Shown in pieces: positions 10,447-21,700 of a DNA stretch of 64,000 nt (its first letter is position 1; each line of letters opens with the position of its first letter). A program made the position numbers and the translations under genes. A model generated the notes under the pieces. That model ran no database searches. It saw only the letters and a program-made list of their open reading frames with translations, and had not been told where the DNA came from. Source of the stretch: Cylindrotheca closterium (lineage: Eukaryota; Bacillariophyta; Bacillariophyceae; Bacillariales; Bacillariaceae); assembly GCA_933822405.4 (NCBI GenBank), contig CAKOGP040000336.1, positions 7,121 through 71,120 of the forward strand, read 5' to 3'.

Positions 10447-11442
10447 ATGAATCATCCTTGGAATCGTGCCCTGTGGCTGGGTTTATCCGCAGTGTCAGCC
10501 GCTGCAATTGCCTACAAGTTATATAATAATCACCGTTTCGCAAGCAGTAGTAATAAGGGCGGTTCGTCATCTGCTACTACTGATGATGCATCGGATGAAG
10601 AAAAGGTGAATGGACTCGTCATGCAACGATTTCAGGCGTGCAGCGAGTACATGAAGAATCGCATCACCAAGTTGCCCCAAGCGACGCAACTCGAACTCTA
10701 TGCCTGGTACAAACAGAGCACCGAGGGATCCCTGGATCCAAACAAGACCAAGGCACCCCGAAGCTACGATTTGGTAAAAACAGCCAAATACGACGCTTGG
10801 AAGAAACTCCAAGGCATGTCCAAGTCGTCTGCGATGCAATTGTACATTGACAAGGCCATGTTGGTGGAATTCACAGCAAGCATGCAAGATGACGGATATG
10901 ATGATGCCGATGCCGATGCTGATGAAATGGAAGATGCCGTCATGGACATTGGTGGGATGGGTATGAAACCGAGTACTTTGAACTATGATGATGATGATGA
11001 TGATGATGATGAGAACGACAATAAGAATGGAGGCAATGCTGCTGCCAGGGAGCACCCCTTGCACGAAGCAGCCATGTCGGGTAACTTGGAAGCACTCAAG
11101 GAACTATTACGGTCTAGTAACAGCAGTGATGGTGAAAACTCAGTGGATCCCAATGGACAAGACAGCAGCGGTCAAACGGCCTTGCATTTGTGTGCCGACC
11201 GCGGAAACTTGGATTGCCTCGATCTGTTGATAGAAGCTGGGGCTGAAATCGACATTGGGGATCAAGATGGTATCACACCGTTGCAAACTGCTGTTATTTC
11301 TGGTCACGCCAAGATTTGCGAACGTCTCTTGGAGGCTGGTGCCGATCCTGACAAGCCCGACAACGATGGGGACACTCCTCGTGCAAGCGCTGAAGATGAC
11401 AAGGGGATTCTAGCACTACTGGAAAAGTATCCAAAGAAATAG
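10447..11442 (+). CDS. Acyl-CoA-binding domain protein with ankyrin repeats (ACBD6-like)
   Basis: Start placed at the ATG at 10447 (MNHPWNRALWLG), giving 331 residues. A hydrophobic N-terminal segment (LWLGLSAVSAAAIAYKLY) suggests membrane anchoring or an ER signal. An ACBP domain spans about residues 55-140, with the family's QLELYAWYKQST helix, APRSYDLVKTAKYDAWKKL and the final YI helix. A Gly/Asp-rich linker includes an eight-Asp run encoded by a GAT microsatellite at about 10985-11012. Three ankyrin repeats follow (HPLHEAAMSGNLEALKELL, TALHLCADRGNLDCLDLLI, TPLQTAVISGHAKICERLL). The architecture matches ACBD6 and plant ACBP1/2: a carrier of long-chain acyl-CoA esters, with ankyrin repeats for protein partners. 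It may supply acyl-CoA at the ER. Confidence 0.9.
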   Translation: MNHPWNRALWLGLSAVSAAAIAYKLYNNHRFASSSNKGGSSSATTDDASDEEKVNGLVMQRFQACSEYMKNRITKLPQATQLELYAWYKQSTEGSLDPNKTKAPRSYDLVKTAKYDAWKKLQGMSKSSAMQLYIDKAMLVEFTASMQDDGYDDADADADEMEDAVMDIGGMGMKPSTLNYDDDDDDDDENDNKNGGNAAAREHPLHEAAMSGNLEALKELLRSSNSSDGENSVDPNGQDSSGQTALHLCADRGNLDCLDLLIEAGAEIDIGDQDGITPLQTAVISGHAKICERLLEAGADPDKPDNDGDTPRASAEDDKGILALLEKYPKK

Positions 11443-11963
11443 AAATTCGTTTATTCTCCAACTGTTGATGTTATTGATTTTCCTTTTGTTGAAGTACGAA
11501 CCTACACCTACCGTAGCACTGTTGTTTGCCCGTACCGCATCATGCCTGCATCGCATACTACAGTATGATATATTGAATATATATTCAGATCGATCGTATT
11601 AATATCGTGAATCGTTAGTCAGTCACGAACAGACGTCATTGGTCCGCAGATAAAATACAGTACAAATATAGTAGTATATAGTAGAAAGTCTCCACATCGC
11701 ATCGCATCGCATCATCGATATCATCCCATCCGAATCTTCGCATCTTCATCTATCATCTTCGCATCCAAAGCACACATGAGACGGCGTATTTGCAGCCAAA
11801 CATTACCTTAGAATTCCTTCCATATCCATGAATCTGATTGAATGTACAAGAGAGAATAGCCATAGCCAAGCACTCGATATAATAATACACGGACATACAG
11901 TATTAATAAATATAATACAAAAGCACGAAAGCACAAAAGCACAAAAGCACAAATAAGAAAAAG
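11443..11963. other. AT-rich intergenic region with short CATCG repeats
   Basis: Contains CATCGCATCGCATCGCATCATCG near 11696-11718 and AT-rich runs. No supported gene. Confidence 0.5.
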
Positions 11964-13196
11964 ATGCTGAGAATGCCGCAGCATTACAATCGAAGCCTGA
12001 TGATGATGAATAACCCACACCATAAAACGAGACGGAAACTTATTCCCATGCAGTATTGGATTCCAGGAAGCATACTGTGCATCGCAGTGCTGCTGATTCT
12101 GCTGATGACTCCGCCTTCGTTATCCTCCTTTTCCTCGGATTGTCTCCTGCCACCATTGTCCGATTCGGAAACAAGAACAACAACAAGAACAACAACAAGA
12201 ACAAGAATAACCAATAACAATAAGCTGAACAGCATCATGGTGCCTGAATACAAATACCCACTACCGCAAATATTGGGAATCATGATTGCAGGCAAGGCTG
12301 ATGTCTTTTCCATACGCGATTGGCTGTTTCGGCATCATCGGTTATTTGACAAATTGGTCATTGTGGATGGATCCAAGAGTGATTACATTGCCAATCTTGC
12401 CAAATCTCATTATCATCAGAACGTGGTAGTGCTGAAAGAAGAAACTCTGCAACTTACCACCATTTCGGATCAAACGTTAAGAGGACCAGCCATGACAGTA
12501 TTGGGTAATCCAGTCGGATCATGGATTATGATATGTCATGCGGATGAATTCTGGACGATCGATCCGAGACGATTGGTGATGGAGAATGACAAGGAAGAAG
12601 ACCAAAATGGGTGGACGAATGAAACTCAGAAACATAATGTTTTGAGGTTCCCAGTCCTAACGGCGAGTCCATACGAAAGTCGATATCAAATGGAGGTCGA
12701 AAAGATCAAAGCTGATCCCAAGTATTGGCAAGAAGGGGATTTTCACATCCTGCATGCCTCCAATATGACGCACGGGTACAAGTCGTCATCCAACTTGGTG
12801 CGCGACTATTTTGAAAATCGCATCTTCCGATGGCAAGATGGCATGGCTTGGGGAACGAGGAATGGTTTAGTGGTGCCCGAACACATTCCTTTGGGTCAAA
12901 AGATACGATACTACCGAGATGCCTTTTTTGTTCATTTCAAATTGCACGATTTTTCGGCCGATGGCTCATTCAAGGGCAAATCAGGAGGATTCAAGAATTC
13001 CAACCTGAGAACGGGAACTCGAGACGAACGAGCGGAAGGATGGATGGGAAGCTTTTTGGACGTATCGTACCCAGAACAAGTAGCCCAATTCCCTCCCCGT
13101 AACATGGAATCAGCTCTTTTGGAGAGATGTGTGGAGTTTGCAAATAGGCGATGGCCATGCGAATTGGGGTGGAATGTGAATGCTACGTTTACATGA
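11964..13196 (+). CDS. Putative type II membrane glycosyltransferase (GT2/GT92-like)
   Basis: Single exon, 410 residues, ATG start. The basic N-terminus is followed by a strong anchor at about residues 32-50 (IPGSILCIAVLLILLMT) and a Thr/Arg-rich stem made of ACAACAAGA repeats. The lumenal part starts LGIMIAGKADVFSIRDWLFRH, followed by LVIVDGSKSDY and WIMICHADEFW. This resembles the beta-strand, first Asp and metal-binding DxD-type region of GT-A fold enzymes that begin with a call to an event or debt of the nucleotide sugar; the exact family is uncertain. The conserved-looking HASNMTHGYKSS and RDAFFVHFKLHDFSADGSFKGK segments come later. Its location beside other glycan genes supports the call weakly. 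Confidence 0.55.
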   Translation: MLRMPQHYNRSLMMMNNPHHKTRRKLIPMQYWIPGSILCIAVLLILLMTPPSLSSFSSDCLLPPLSDSETRTTTRTTTRTRITNNNKLNSIMVPEYKYPLPQILGIMIAGKADVFSIRDWLFRHHRLFDKLVIVDGSKSDYIANLAKSHYHQNVVVLKEETLQLTTISDQTLRGPAMTVLGNPVGSWIMICHADEFWTIDPRRLVMENDKEEDQNGWTNETQKHNVLRFPVLTASPYESRYQMEVEKIKADPKYWQEGDFHILHASNMTHGYKSSSNLVRDYFENRIFRWQDGMAWGTRNGLVVPEHIPLGQKIRYYRDAFFVHFKLHDFSADGSFKGKSGGFKNSNLRTGTRDERAEGWMGSFLDVSYPEQVAQFPPRNMESALLERCVEFANRRWPCELGWNVNATFT

Positions 13197-14116
13197 CGGA
13201 TCAAAATGAGCACCATACTGTAGTGGTAACTATATCAAAATAATAATAATAATGATAATAATAATAATAATAACAATGTTTGGTGTTAGATAGTTAGAAA
13301 TTAGAATGAATGCATGGAACTACTACTACAAGTATCAACCTTTGAGGATGAAACTGGGTATTTTGGGGTACTGGTATAGTTTCGATAATTTGTTTGGCAA
13401 TTTCATTCATTCATTCATTCATTCGTTCAACGGTTCGAAATTCATTCTTGAGAAAAATGCTGTGAAGGGATTCGAGTCGCTGCGACACTTCTGCGGTGTT
13501 TTCATTGGCTCAACGTTTGTCTGTCGATGGAATTTTGTGGGCTCCGCAATAATAAAAACGCAGAATATATCGACTTTGAGCAACCTCTCTGCAACATTCA
13601 TTATAGAATATAAAGCACCGCTGACTGCGCGAGCCTATCTGACTCAAAGATAGATCTATCCTTTGCTGGGAACCTTAGACGACTTTGATTCATCGTTCGT
13701 AGAAGCCAGTGAAAGACAAGACAAGAAACGAAACGCAACGAAACGAAAGTCTGAGACGATACGCACTAATTGATTCATTGATTCATTCAATCGTTCAATC
13801 GTTCAATCATTCATTCAGGTCAAACTCTGATATTCGATTGATTCGTGTAATTCTATACGCACGAATCACACATCAAAAGAGGATTGCATACACACGCTCA
13901 CGTCTACTGCACTAAACTTGCCATCATACAGATTTGTGCCGAGAAGGAGTATACGTGAATCACGTGAATTACAGTATAATACAGTATACGTTTCCACGAA
14001 GAATTCTCCTGAAGTCATCATCGGCATTGGCATCATCGGCATCGGCATCGTAGGCTTCAAAACGAGTTGTTTCAAAAAACCAACTCAGTTCATTCATTGC
14101 AAGCATATTGTGCATC
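13197..14116. repeat. Intergenic region rich in ATT, ATTC and TTCAATCG microsatellites
   Basis: Simple repeats: AAT units around 13237-13276, ATTC units around 13404-13427, TTCAATCG/ATTC mixtures around 13770-13817 and a GGCATC/GGCATT run at about 14020-14050. No gene supported. Confidence 0.6.
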
Positions 14117-16402
14117 ATGATGAAGCGACAACGACAAGCATCTTTGAGAATGACTGAAAGCAGGGGAATAAGCATGAGGACGACCTTATTATTGGCAATA
14201 ATAGCCCTGTGCTGCTGGTCTTCCGAATGGTTTAGCGTCCAAGCCACCCCGTTGCAGCAGCAGCAGCAGCGACAGCGTCATCAAGAACGAAGACATCTCC
14301 AAGATGCGACTGTCCAAGGGTTGCAGTCACATTTTGGAGCCAACTCGTTTGCAGGTGGAATGGTAATCCCATCCACAAATCCCAATGTCGCTTATATTAC
14401 AGGTCAAGTCGGTGCTTACAATTGCTTCATCGGAGCCGTGTCCTTGATCAACAGTGACAAGACGCTAACGTTTATCAGCAAGCAAATTTTGGAAGGTGCC
14501 ATTTGTCAGACGCTTAGTCTCAATTCCAAGGAATCCCAACTGTTACTACTGGCGACAGCCGAAGAAGGAGGCCTCTTTACGGAAACAAGGCAGACAGGAT
14601 CCACCAGAGCAACCCAATATGGACTGATTGCTCCTCTCTTGTTTGCTGCTGATGGAGCTCAAGCTATTCTACAACCTGGATTGCTGTTGCACGATGATCC
14701 TGTCCAATATCCAAAGGCCTTGGTCATGGACCCGTTTCACGATGACTTTGCCTATTTGGTCAGCATGCATTCGGAATCCAAGGAAGAAAATACCCACACG
14801 ACGATTGATTCCGAACCCAACTTTACCTATCTCCGCAAGTATGGATCGTCTTACTTTATTACAATTCGACGCATCTTGTTCAATGACCAAAAAATATTGC
14901 CCAACAGAGCGTGGAGCAGGGAATACGCCGTCACTCCGCAAAATTCTTTCGAAGCCAACGTCGTTGTGTCCAATATGATTTATAGCAAGGGCAACTTGTT
15001 GCTGGTCGGATACACCCAAGGCTCCGGAAATGCCTTTGGTAACGACGTAGGAAGCGGCATTAGCGGTTATGTCACCAAGTTTGATACAGAAACAGGAAAC
15101 GTTCAAGATACTCCAGCTCGGGTATCGCTCGGAACTTCGTCGACCAGCTTTACTCTTCTCTATGATGTCTGCAATGACAACAAGGATGCCGATTTTATCT
15201 ACATTACTGCCTTTACAGGAGAACAAGAAATTGTCTTGATCAAGATGAATGCGCAGCTATTGGAAATTGCATGGCAGGTCCCATTTACGTCCGATCAGGA
15301 TGTTCACGATTTGATGTGTGCAGTCGATGAAACCAGTGGTGTCGTGTACATGGCAGGCGTGGTGGCTGATGGCGGAACTGTAACTGGGACTGTTACGGAG
15401 GGCAGTACAACGACTACTTCCTTGGGCCGCAATGATGTCTTTGTGACACAGCTTTCAACGGATTCCGGGAACGTCAATTGGTTGCGTCAAATGGGGACCG
15501 CCATGGATGATCGTGTGGCGTCCATTCAGATATTGACTTCGTCCACAGTGGGAGGAGGACTACTCATGTTTGGGGATTCCTCGGGGTCCCTAATGGCATC
15601 TGCTTCGAAGAGCAATGAAGTCTGGATTGCTCAAATTCCCATGGACGGGAATTTACCAACCACGACGGAAATTTCCAGTCAAGTCTCCAACGATGGTGGT
15701 AATGTACCAATTGGACAACCCGTTTATGACGATGGAGACCAAATCATTCCTCCAGATGATACGCCAAATTTTCCAAACACTCCGGCAGATGGTGGAGACG
15801 ATACTAATGGTGGCGGAGGTGGTGATGCACCCGTGATCAATAATTCGAGCAGCGACGACGGTGCATATGATGATGATATGTTGAGACCATATGGTATATC
15901 TGCAATTATTGTCCTTATATTGTTTGCCATCGGGTTGGGTATTGTACGGCGCAAGCAAATCCAACAGGATCGAGTAACGGAACGGGCCTTGGTCTTTTCG
16001 TATCTACAAGCCTTTGAACCCGAAGACATTGATGTTCGCAACTCGGCGACGGGTGGTTGGCATGGAACCTATGTTGGAAAGTTGCACAGGGATGGGGCAG
16101 CTTCACATTCGTCAGTTGTCAAGGACAATACCTTTGTGGACTACGATTTGGGTTCCCCGGTTTCACCAAGTCGAGAGCCACGACGACAGTTTGTCATTGG
16201 GGACGATGACGGGGAGGACGACATGGAACTGGATGACCAGGCCGACGATGATGAATACCGCAACCGGTACAAGACGGATGATGACTATGAGAACGAGAAC
16301 GACCAACGGGAAATGGATGCTGTCGATATTCGAATTGCTGGTACGAGTTCCGGCTATGAAGAGGAGGAGGAGAAACCGTCATGGGGGAAAGAAATTGTAT
16401 AA
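14117..16402 (+). CDS. Single-pass membrane protein with beta-propeller-like ectodomain
   Basis: Single exon. The first ATG in frame is 14117 (about 761 residues); the ATG at 14174 (MRTTLLLAIIALCC) would give a cleaner signal peptide. The ectodomain contains repeats resembling SBBP-type propeller blades: an Asn-Asp-Val-Phe-Val segment (LGRNDVFVTQLSTDSGNVNW) followed by two Asp-rich phrases, and similar motifs such as SGISGYVTKFDTETGNVQ. A Gly/Asp/Pro-rich stalk precedes one transmembrane helix at about residues 600-620 (ISAIIVLILFAIGLGIVRRK) and an acidic cytoplasmic tail of about 140 residues. Orientation is type I. It could be a surface adhesion or sensing protein; no specific function is recognised. 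Confidence 0.75.
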   Translation: MMKRQRQASLRMTESRGISMRTTLLLAIIALCCWSSEWFSVQATPLQQQQQRQRHQERRHLQDATVQGLQSHFGANSFAGGMVIPSTNPNVAYITGQVGAYNCFIGAVSLINSDKTLTFISKQILEGAICQTLSLNSKESQLLLLATAEEGGLFTETRQTGSTRATQYGLIAPLLFAADGAQAILQPGLLLHDDPVQYPKALVMDPFHDDFAYLVSMHSESKEENTHTTIDSEPNFTYLRKYGSSYFITIRRILFNDQKILPNRAWSREYAVTPQNSFEANVVVSNMIYSKGNLLLVGYTQGSGNAFGNDVGSGISGYVTKFDTETGNVQDTPARVSLGTSSTSFTLLYDVCNDNKDADFIYITAFTGEQEIVLIKMNAQLLEIAWQVPFTSDQDVHDLMCAVDETSGVVYMAGVVADGGTVTGTVTEGSTTTTSLGRNDVFVTQLSTDSGNVNWLRQMGTAMDDRVASIQILTSSTVGGGLLMFGDSSGSLMASASKSNEVWIAQIPMDGNLPTTTEISSQVSNDGGNVPIGQPVYDDGDQIIPPDDTPNFPNTPADGGDDTNGGGGGDAPVINNSSSDDGAYDDDMLRPYGISAIIVLILFAIGLGIVRRKQIQQDRVTERALVFSYLQAFEPEDIDVRNSATGGWHGTYVGKLHRDGAASHSSVVKDNTFVDYDLGSPVSPSREPRRQFVIGDDDGEDDMELDDQADDDEYRNRYKTDDDYENENDQREMDAVDIRIAGTSSGYEEEEEKPSWGKEIV

Positions 16403-16564
16403 ACCATAAGAAAATCAATACATTTATATTATATAATCATTTCAATTGCTTCTAGGACTAGTTTGTATTCAACAACATGCGCTAGTTTATAATAATTGTC
16501 AAGGATGGATGAATCGGCATCGATTTCTCCCTCAGTGCCACCGCCAACTTCACATAGCTTTCTT

Positions 16565-18493
16565 CTAGTGGTAGCGACGAAGTCCACAGGCTCGATCAGC
16601 ACCCTTTTTCTTTTTTCCACGCCGTTCGCGTCCCTTGGCAGAGTTGGGATTGCGTCGCCCGAACCCAACCCGAATGTCATCAGCAGTCATCGATCCCTTG
16701 GCGTTACAACCCACATTCGATGCAATATCTTTGCCGAAAATAGATTGAGCATGCGTCTTGGACTTTCCCCCGGTGCGCATTCGCATCTTTTGGTTCCAGG
16801 CACCTGTAAGCAACTGATCTTCTCGAAGCAATAGGTCTCCTTGGAAGCGGTTGCCAGATCCAGGCTTTGGGAGCGAGAACTTGGTTCCTCTCAAGTTGTG
16901 CCGGTAGTTCTTCTTCAAGTGCAACTTTAGACGTCCTGTCTTGCCGTCAATACTGCACGCTACTCGCTGCATCATCTCAGATCCACAATGGGAGCAAAAT
17001 AATCGCTTCATTCCATTGAATTCCGCATCAGTGTGTACACGGAAGCATGCTCCGCATCGATAGACCCATGACTTGAGTCGACGAATCTTCATACCGTCCA
17101 CACTCAAAAGAGGTAGGCCCATTTGCAAAAGAACGTTTTGCATAGCAAAATCAGTGGTGGTACAGGCAGTCCGTTGTGACGTGGGTGGGCCAAGGTTGCT
17201 GGCAGAAGCAGCTTTGTTGGAACTCTTGGGAACAAGACGTCCTTGCTGAATATCTGATGAGCATGTGATCCATCCTTCACCATCGTCGTCTTGTTCGTTC
17301 ATGTCAGACATCATACCAGCACCACTGCTTCCCATGATTCGAGATTCTAAACCACGATCCGTGGGCTCTTCGTCTTTGGCAATTTTCATGAGTGCCGTGG
17401 TAGCTTTCTTGACCTCCTTTTTCTTTGGTGGAGCTGCTTTCATCAAGTCTCCATACTTTCGAAAGGAATTGTATAGCTTTCCCGAGTTGGAAATGGGCTT
17501 CAGCGCTTCTTGCCTTTTCCGTTCTCGTTCGGATTCTTCCTCCTCTAGTTTTTTCAGCATCGCTTCCTCATCATCTTCAGTCTCGGCGTCTGCCTTATCT
17601 TCTTCTTCCTCCTCCTCGTCATCACTGCCTTCGTACGGGACAGTGGCAGCTGCAGTTAAACTAGGAAAGGCAGATTCCAACTCCTTTTGAAGTTCTTCCT
17701 CGTTGGCAATATCATTGGTCTGATCATTTCCAGAGACATTCTCTTCGTCATCATCTGCATCATCAAATTGGCCACCACCGCCGGTAGCTGGGGACGGCTC
17801 TGCTAGCGTAATTGTCTTCATCGACTCTTTCACAACTGTAACAGAATCCGAAGCCGATGGGTTGGCAACCTTCGCCCAAGACATTGGTTGCTTGGGAGCT
17901 TCTGGTTTAGGAGCAGCAATGGGTTCTGGTGCATCTGCCACTGATGGAGATTGCTGGAAAAATGTCACTCCATCTTCCAATTCATTCCCTTCATCATCCG
18001 AATCTTCACCATCATCGTCTTCCTCCTCGACTGTGCCTTCCTTCTTCTCTTCCTGGTTTTCAGTCTTATCATCTCCCGCCAAGTTCTTGATCGGCCCTAA
18101 CCCGACCATACGCTTAGGAGAAGTGCGAATGTGTTCCAAGTCCAAGCACCCTTCTTTTTCCAAGTCTACACAAAGCGCCAAAACTTGAATATCCACATTC
18201 GAAAGACTGGCGTGATCTCCAGTTTGCTTGGCAAAGGAAATCACTCGTTCCAAAGCTTCCTGAGAAGGCTCCCTTTGGTAGAGTTCAAAGGGCAACTGAT
18301 CCAAACTTTGCCGTGCTTTGGCATCGCGAATCTCCTGAATCACTGCTGGGGTTGTATAATACACATTCGCTTTGCCGTACAACTTGCTGGTGGCCGTGTT
18401 CTTGATGATTGGACCAGAATCGATCACTAGCGCACGATACACGGCATCATCGCTATTATTGTTGTTGCTGTTGTTTGTTGAGGGATTGCTCAT
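16565..18493 (-). CDS. NOB1: 20S pre-rRNA D-site endonuclease NOB1
   Basis: Single exon, 642 residues, ATG start. The N-terminal PIN domain (about residues 17-125) includes ALVIDSGPIIK, the nuclease's first acidic residue, and NVDIQVLALCVDLE with a second. A long acidic low-complexity insert (about 150-330) makes the protein longer than human NOB1 (412 residues). The Zn ribbon (about 465-505) has CGAC and FCSHCG, followed by the family-typical LKLHLKKNYRHNLRGTKFSL and a basic C-terminus. NOB1 cleaves 20S pre-rRNA at site D during final 40S ribosomal subunit maturation in the cytoplasm. All landmark elements are in order, so the call is secure. Confidence 0.95.
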   Translation of the reverse strand: MSNPSTNNSNNNNSDDAVYRALVIDSGPIIKNTATSKLYGKANVYYTTPAVIQEIRDAKARQSLDQLPFELYQREPSQEALERVISFAKQTGDHASLSNVDIQVLALCVDLEKEGCLDLEHIRTSPKRMVGLGPIKNLAGDDKTENQEEKKEGTVEEEDDDGEDSDDEGNELEDGVTFFQQSPSVADAPEPIAAPKPEAPKQPMSWAKVANPSASDSVTVVKESMKTITLAEPSPATGGGGQFDDADDDEENVSGNDQTNDIANEEELQKELESAFPSLTAAATVPYEGSDDEEEEEEDKADAETEDDEEAMLKKLEEEESERERKRQEALKPISNSGKLYNSFRKYGDLMKAAPPKKKEVKKATTALMKIAKDEEPTDRGLESRIMGSSGAGMMSDMNEQDDDGEGWITCSSDIQQGRLVPKSSNKAASASNLGPPTSQRTACTTTDFAMQNVLLQMGLPLLSVDGMKIRRLKSWVYRCGACFRVHTDAEFNGMKRLFCSHCGSEMMQRVACSIDGKTGRLKLHLKKNYRHNLRGTKFSLPKPGSGNRFQGDLLLREDQLLTGAWNQKMRMRTGGKSKTHAQSIFGKDIASNVGCNAKGSMTADDIRVGFGRRNPNSAKGRERRGKKKKGADRACGLRRYH

Positions 18494-18741
18494 GATTGCA
18501 GGCTTGTTCCCACGTTCTTAGACCTTCTTTTCTTATTCGTAGCTTGCTTCTATATTGTTGAGGTGCAACCTTCCAGAGCAAACACTTTTTCGTTGAAGAT
18601 GAGAAAACTTGTTTGAAAGAAAAAATGTCGAAGTGACGATTGGATGGGTGGGAAAGAACGGAGGGACGGCCAGGCCGTGAAGGGAAAATGTGACGCAACG
18701 AAAACGTAACCTATGGTGTCAACGACTTTGCCAATCCCTCT

Positions 18742-21700
18742 CTAAATTATGTTATCATCCTGTATGAGATTGAGATCATCGTGCATATGCTGCAAGGCTT
18801 CTGTGAATACGGCGGCAAGCAAGTCATAGTTTCTACAGTTTAGAACAAAACGCAGGTGAGATCTTCTTGTGATGACAGCATACTACTAGCAGTTCAGAAT
18901 ACTCCTCCTATCCAACAATCAGAACGTACCTCGTAGCTTCCTTGTGCTCCACACCAATGGCTTCGATCACTGTTGTCGTGTATTCTATGCCTGTCTTTCT
19001 AGAGACACCAACGTTGTGATATCGAATCATCTCTGGTTTGTATCGTGTCCCATGAGGGTGGCCCGATTTCTTGTCCGCAACATCCACCAACTTGTCATTC
19101 ACAATTGTCAATTTCTCCGGCGGCGGCCCTTCGATCCAATCAATCTCACCCTGTGGTCGATGGCTAATCTTGATCGAGTCCAAGGGGTTTGTAGGCTCTT
19201 TGGAAGAGATACTGGAGGCTCTCTTGGCGCGTTCGGCGTGCAAGAGCCAAGTGTGAGCCCAGCTTAGGGACAAGTACGGGACCGCTCCATCACCGCAGCG
19301 AGCTAATCTTCCTGTTGTCATATTGAATTGATCTTCTTTCATTTTCTTTTGCCCCAAAAGAGACTCCAAGGTACTGCCACGACTTCCATCCAAATGCTCT
19401 CGTGTCACTTTGCCACGAGGATGCTCCCAGAAAACTGATTTGAGATCAGGTGGTGGACCAGTAGTATTCTTTGGAATAGCCACCTCTCCATCTGCGTTCA
19501 CTTCGTATTGTTTGTTGTAAACGTATCCAGATTCGGTAGTCACGTCCACACCATATGCCATGATGACGTGTTTGATCAATGGTCGGCTGCGAGATGAAAA
19601 AGTAAAACGTTCAAAAGATGAGGAACACAATTGCGTTTCCAAGGACACAGACAGATCCGAGGTATCATTCATATACACTTACTCCCAAGTATGGTTCAAA
19701 ACATTGGGTTTTCCTGCAGCTCCAAATGAATTGTCCAATTGGTCTTTCTTTATTATGAGTGGATCACCTTCTTCTGGCCACAGATTGTTGAATATTCGAA
19801 AGACTTCCCCTGTCTCCACCTCTTTTGGCTTGACGTGCATGAGATTCTCTTGAACACACTGCCTTTTTCCCTTTTTTCCCTGACAGCGTTCAATTTCAAT
19901 ATCAATCATTGGCTTTCCACTGTTCCAATCGACCCTATCTCTGAGGAAGGACTTGAGTGCTGGAAAATGCTTCCATGGATCATTATCGTCTTTGCTGGTC
20001 GCTTCAATGTCAATGGCAATATCATCCAAACAAGCCAGACGCTGACTATTGGGGCCTCCGTGCGCTTCAGACTCTCGTGTTCGGCTGGCTGGATCGTCGC
20101 AGAATCCCGTCGAGGTGGACACCGCATTCATCGTGTTGGTGGATCCAAAACTCAGCTCCATTTCCCTTGCCATTTCGTCCGTGATTGGGAGTCCCATGTG
20201 CTCTCCACTTATCACAGCACGCAGTGGATTGATAGCTCCCAAGTGAAGCGCGCTAAGTCCTACATATGTCCAAATGTGGGCTTCGATCCATTCCAGCCAA
20301 TTGGCATCTCCTTCGTCCACGGCAAGTTCCCACAATTGAGCTTTTGTCGCGCTGTCCATCTCCAGATCATTGTCACTAGATTCAGATCCGGTCTTGGACC
20401 ATTTCGGATATTTTTGTTGCTGTTGTTTCTGCTGCTGTTGCTGCTGTTGTCGGGTTGCCTCTTCCGAAGTCAGCCATCCATAAATATCATCAATACTCGA
20501 TGCCACCCCGGTCATCCATCCTTCGGTCCAACTGTTGCCTGTTGCGGACGGAGCGGATGGAGTACTACCAGAGGAAGCAGATTTCGCTTTGTATAAAGCC
20601 TCTTGCATTTTCTTACTCTTTGCTCTTCGTTTCGCTCGTTTGATGTAATCGTTGTAGGCCTCTTTTCTCATTTCGATTCGAAGCCATTCCAAAAAGTAGC
20701 GAAAGACAACGTTGCCCATCGAATGTGCAATCATGATTCCAGGGTGACCATTGGTAGCTACCGAGCCTTCAATTCGTTTCCGCATCATGGTCAAAAATCC
20801 GTCCCGTTCTTCCATCTTGTCGGGTGTGAGTCTCCAATCATACGGCAATCCCACGATATTGGAAACATCGTATCCCAGATTGTCGGCCAACCATTGAATC
20901 AACCAAGCGTAGACAGTATTCGTTCCACCAATCAGCAGGTCACTTCCAATGCCACCAGGGGCAAGAGAAGCAATCGCATCCAAGCCTTCATCCGGTCGCA
21001 GTTTGCATCCAGTCTCCCAATCATCAGTATCGGATTGGTTCAGACCAAGCTGGAGACATTCTCGTAGACAATTCACATCAACTGTTCCCATCTGGAGCAC
21101 CAAGTTGAGATTGAGCCACACATTGTCTTGCACCTTGATGTCACTGGCAAAAGCGCCAGTGCACTTTTTGAATTTCCAAGCCACCAACCGTGTCGAAGCC
21201 AACCCAGGGATCAAAAATATTGGCGGCCGCTTATTTTCCTTGGTCGTCGAGTTTGATAGACTTTGCAGTTGATTTCTCATGCTCAAGATTTGTTCATCAT
21301 TCCCCCAGTGCTTATCCACTTTGCGTTTGTTTCCGTCGGCGGAACATGCCTTGTTATTTTCCATGTCCTCACTGTCAGTGCTGTCACTTTCCAAATGATC
21401 GCCTCCTCCCTGAAGGCAGGTAGCATCAATTATTGTTTCCGTTTCAATCGTAGAGTCTGGTGGCGCATAACACTCTGCTTCGTTTTCAGTCTCGCAAGAT
21501 GGGTCACTTGTGAAGGGATCAAAGAAACTATCTTCGATTTGATCAATATGCTCGACATCCTCTGGACGTAGTCGTGATTCCTTGACTTTGTCTTGTGGTA
21601 GTATTGGGAGTTTTGCGTCTACAGTGTCCTCTGCTGCTTCCAAAGACTTGGTAGACGATGAAACAATAGGCTCAGAGTGTTCGTCGAATTGCTCTTTCTC

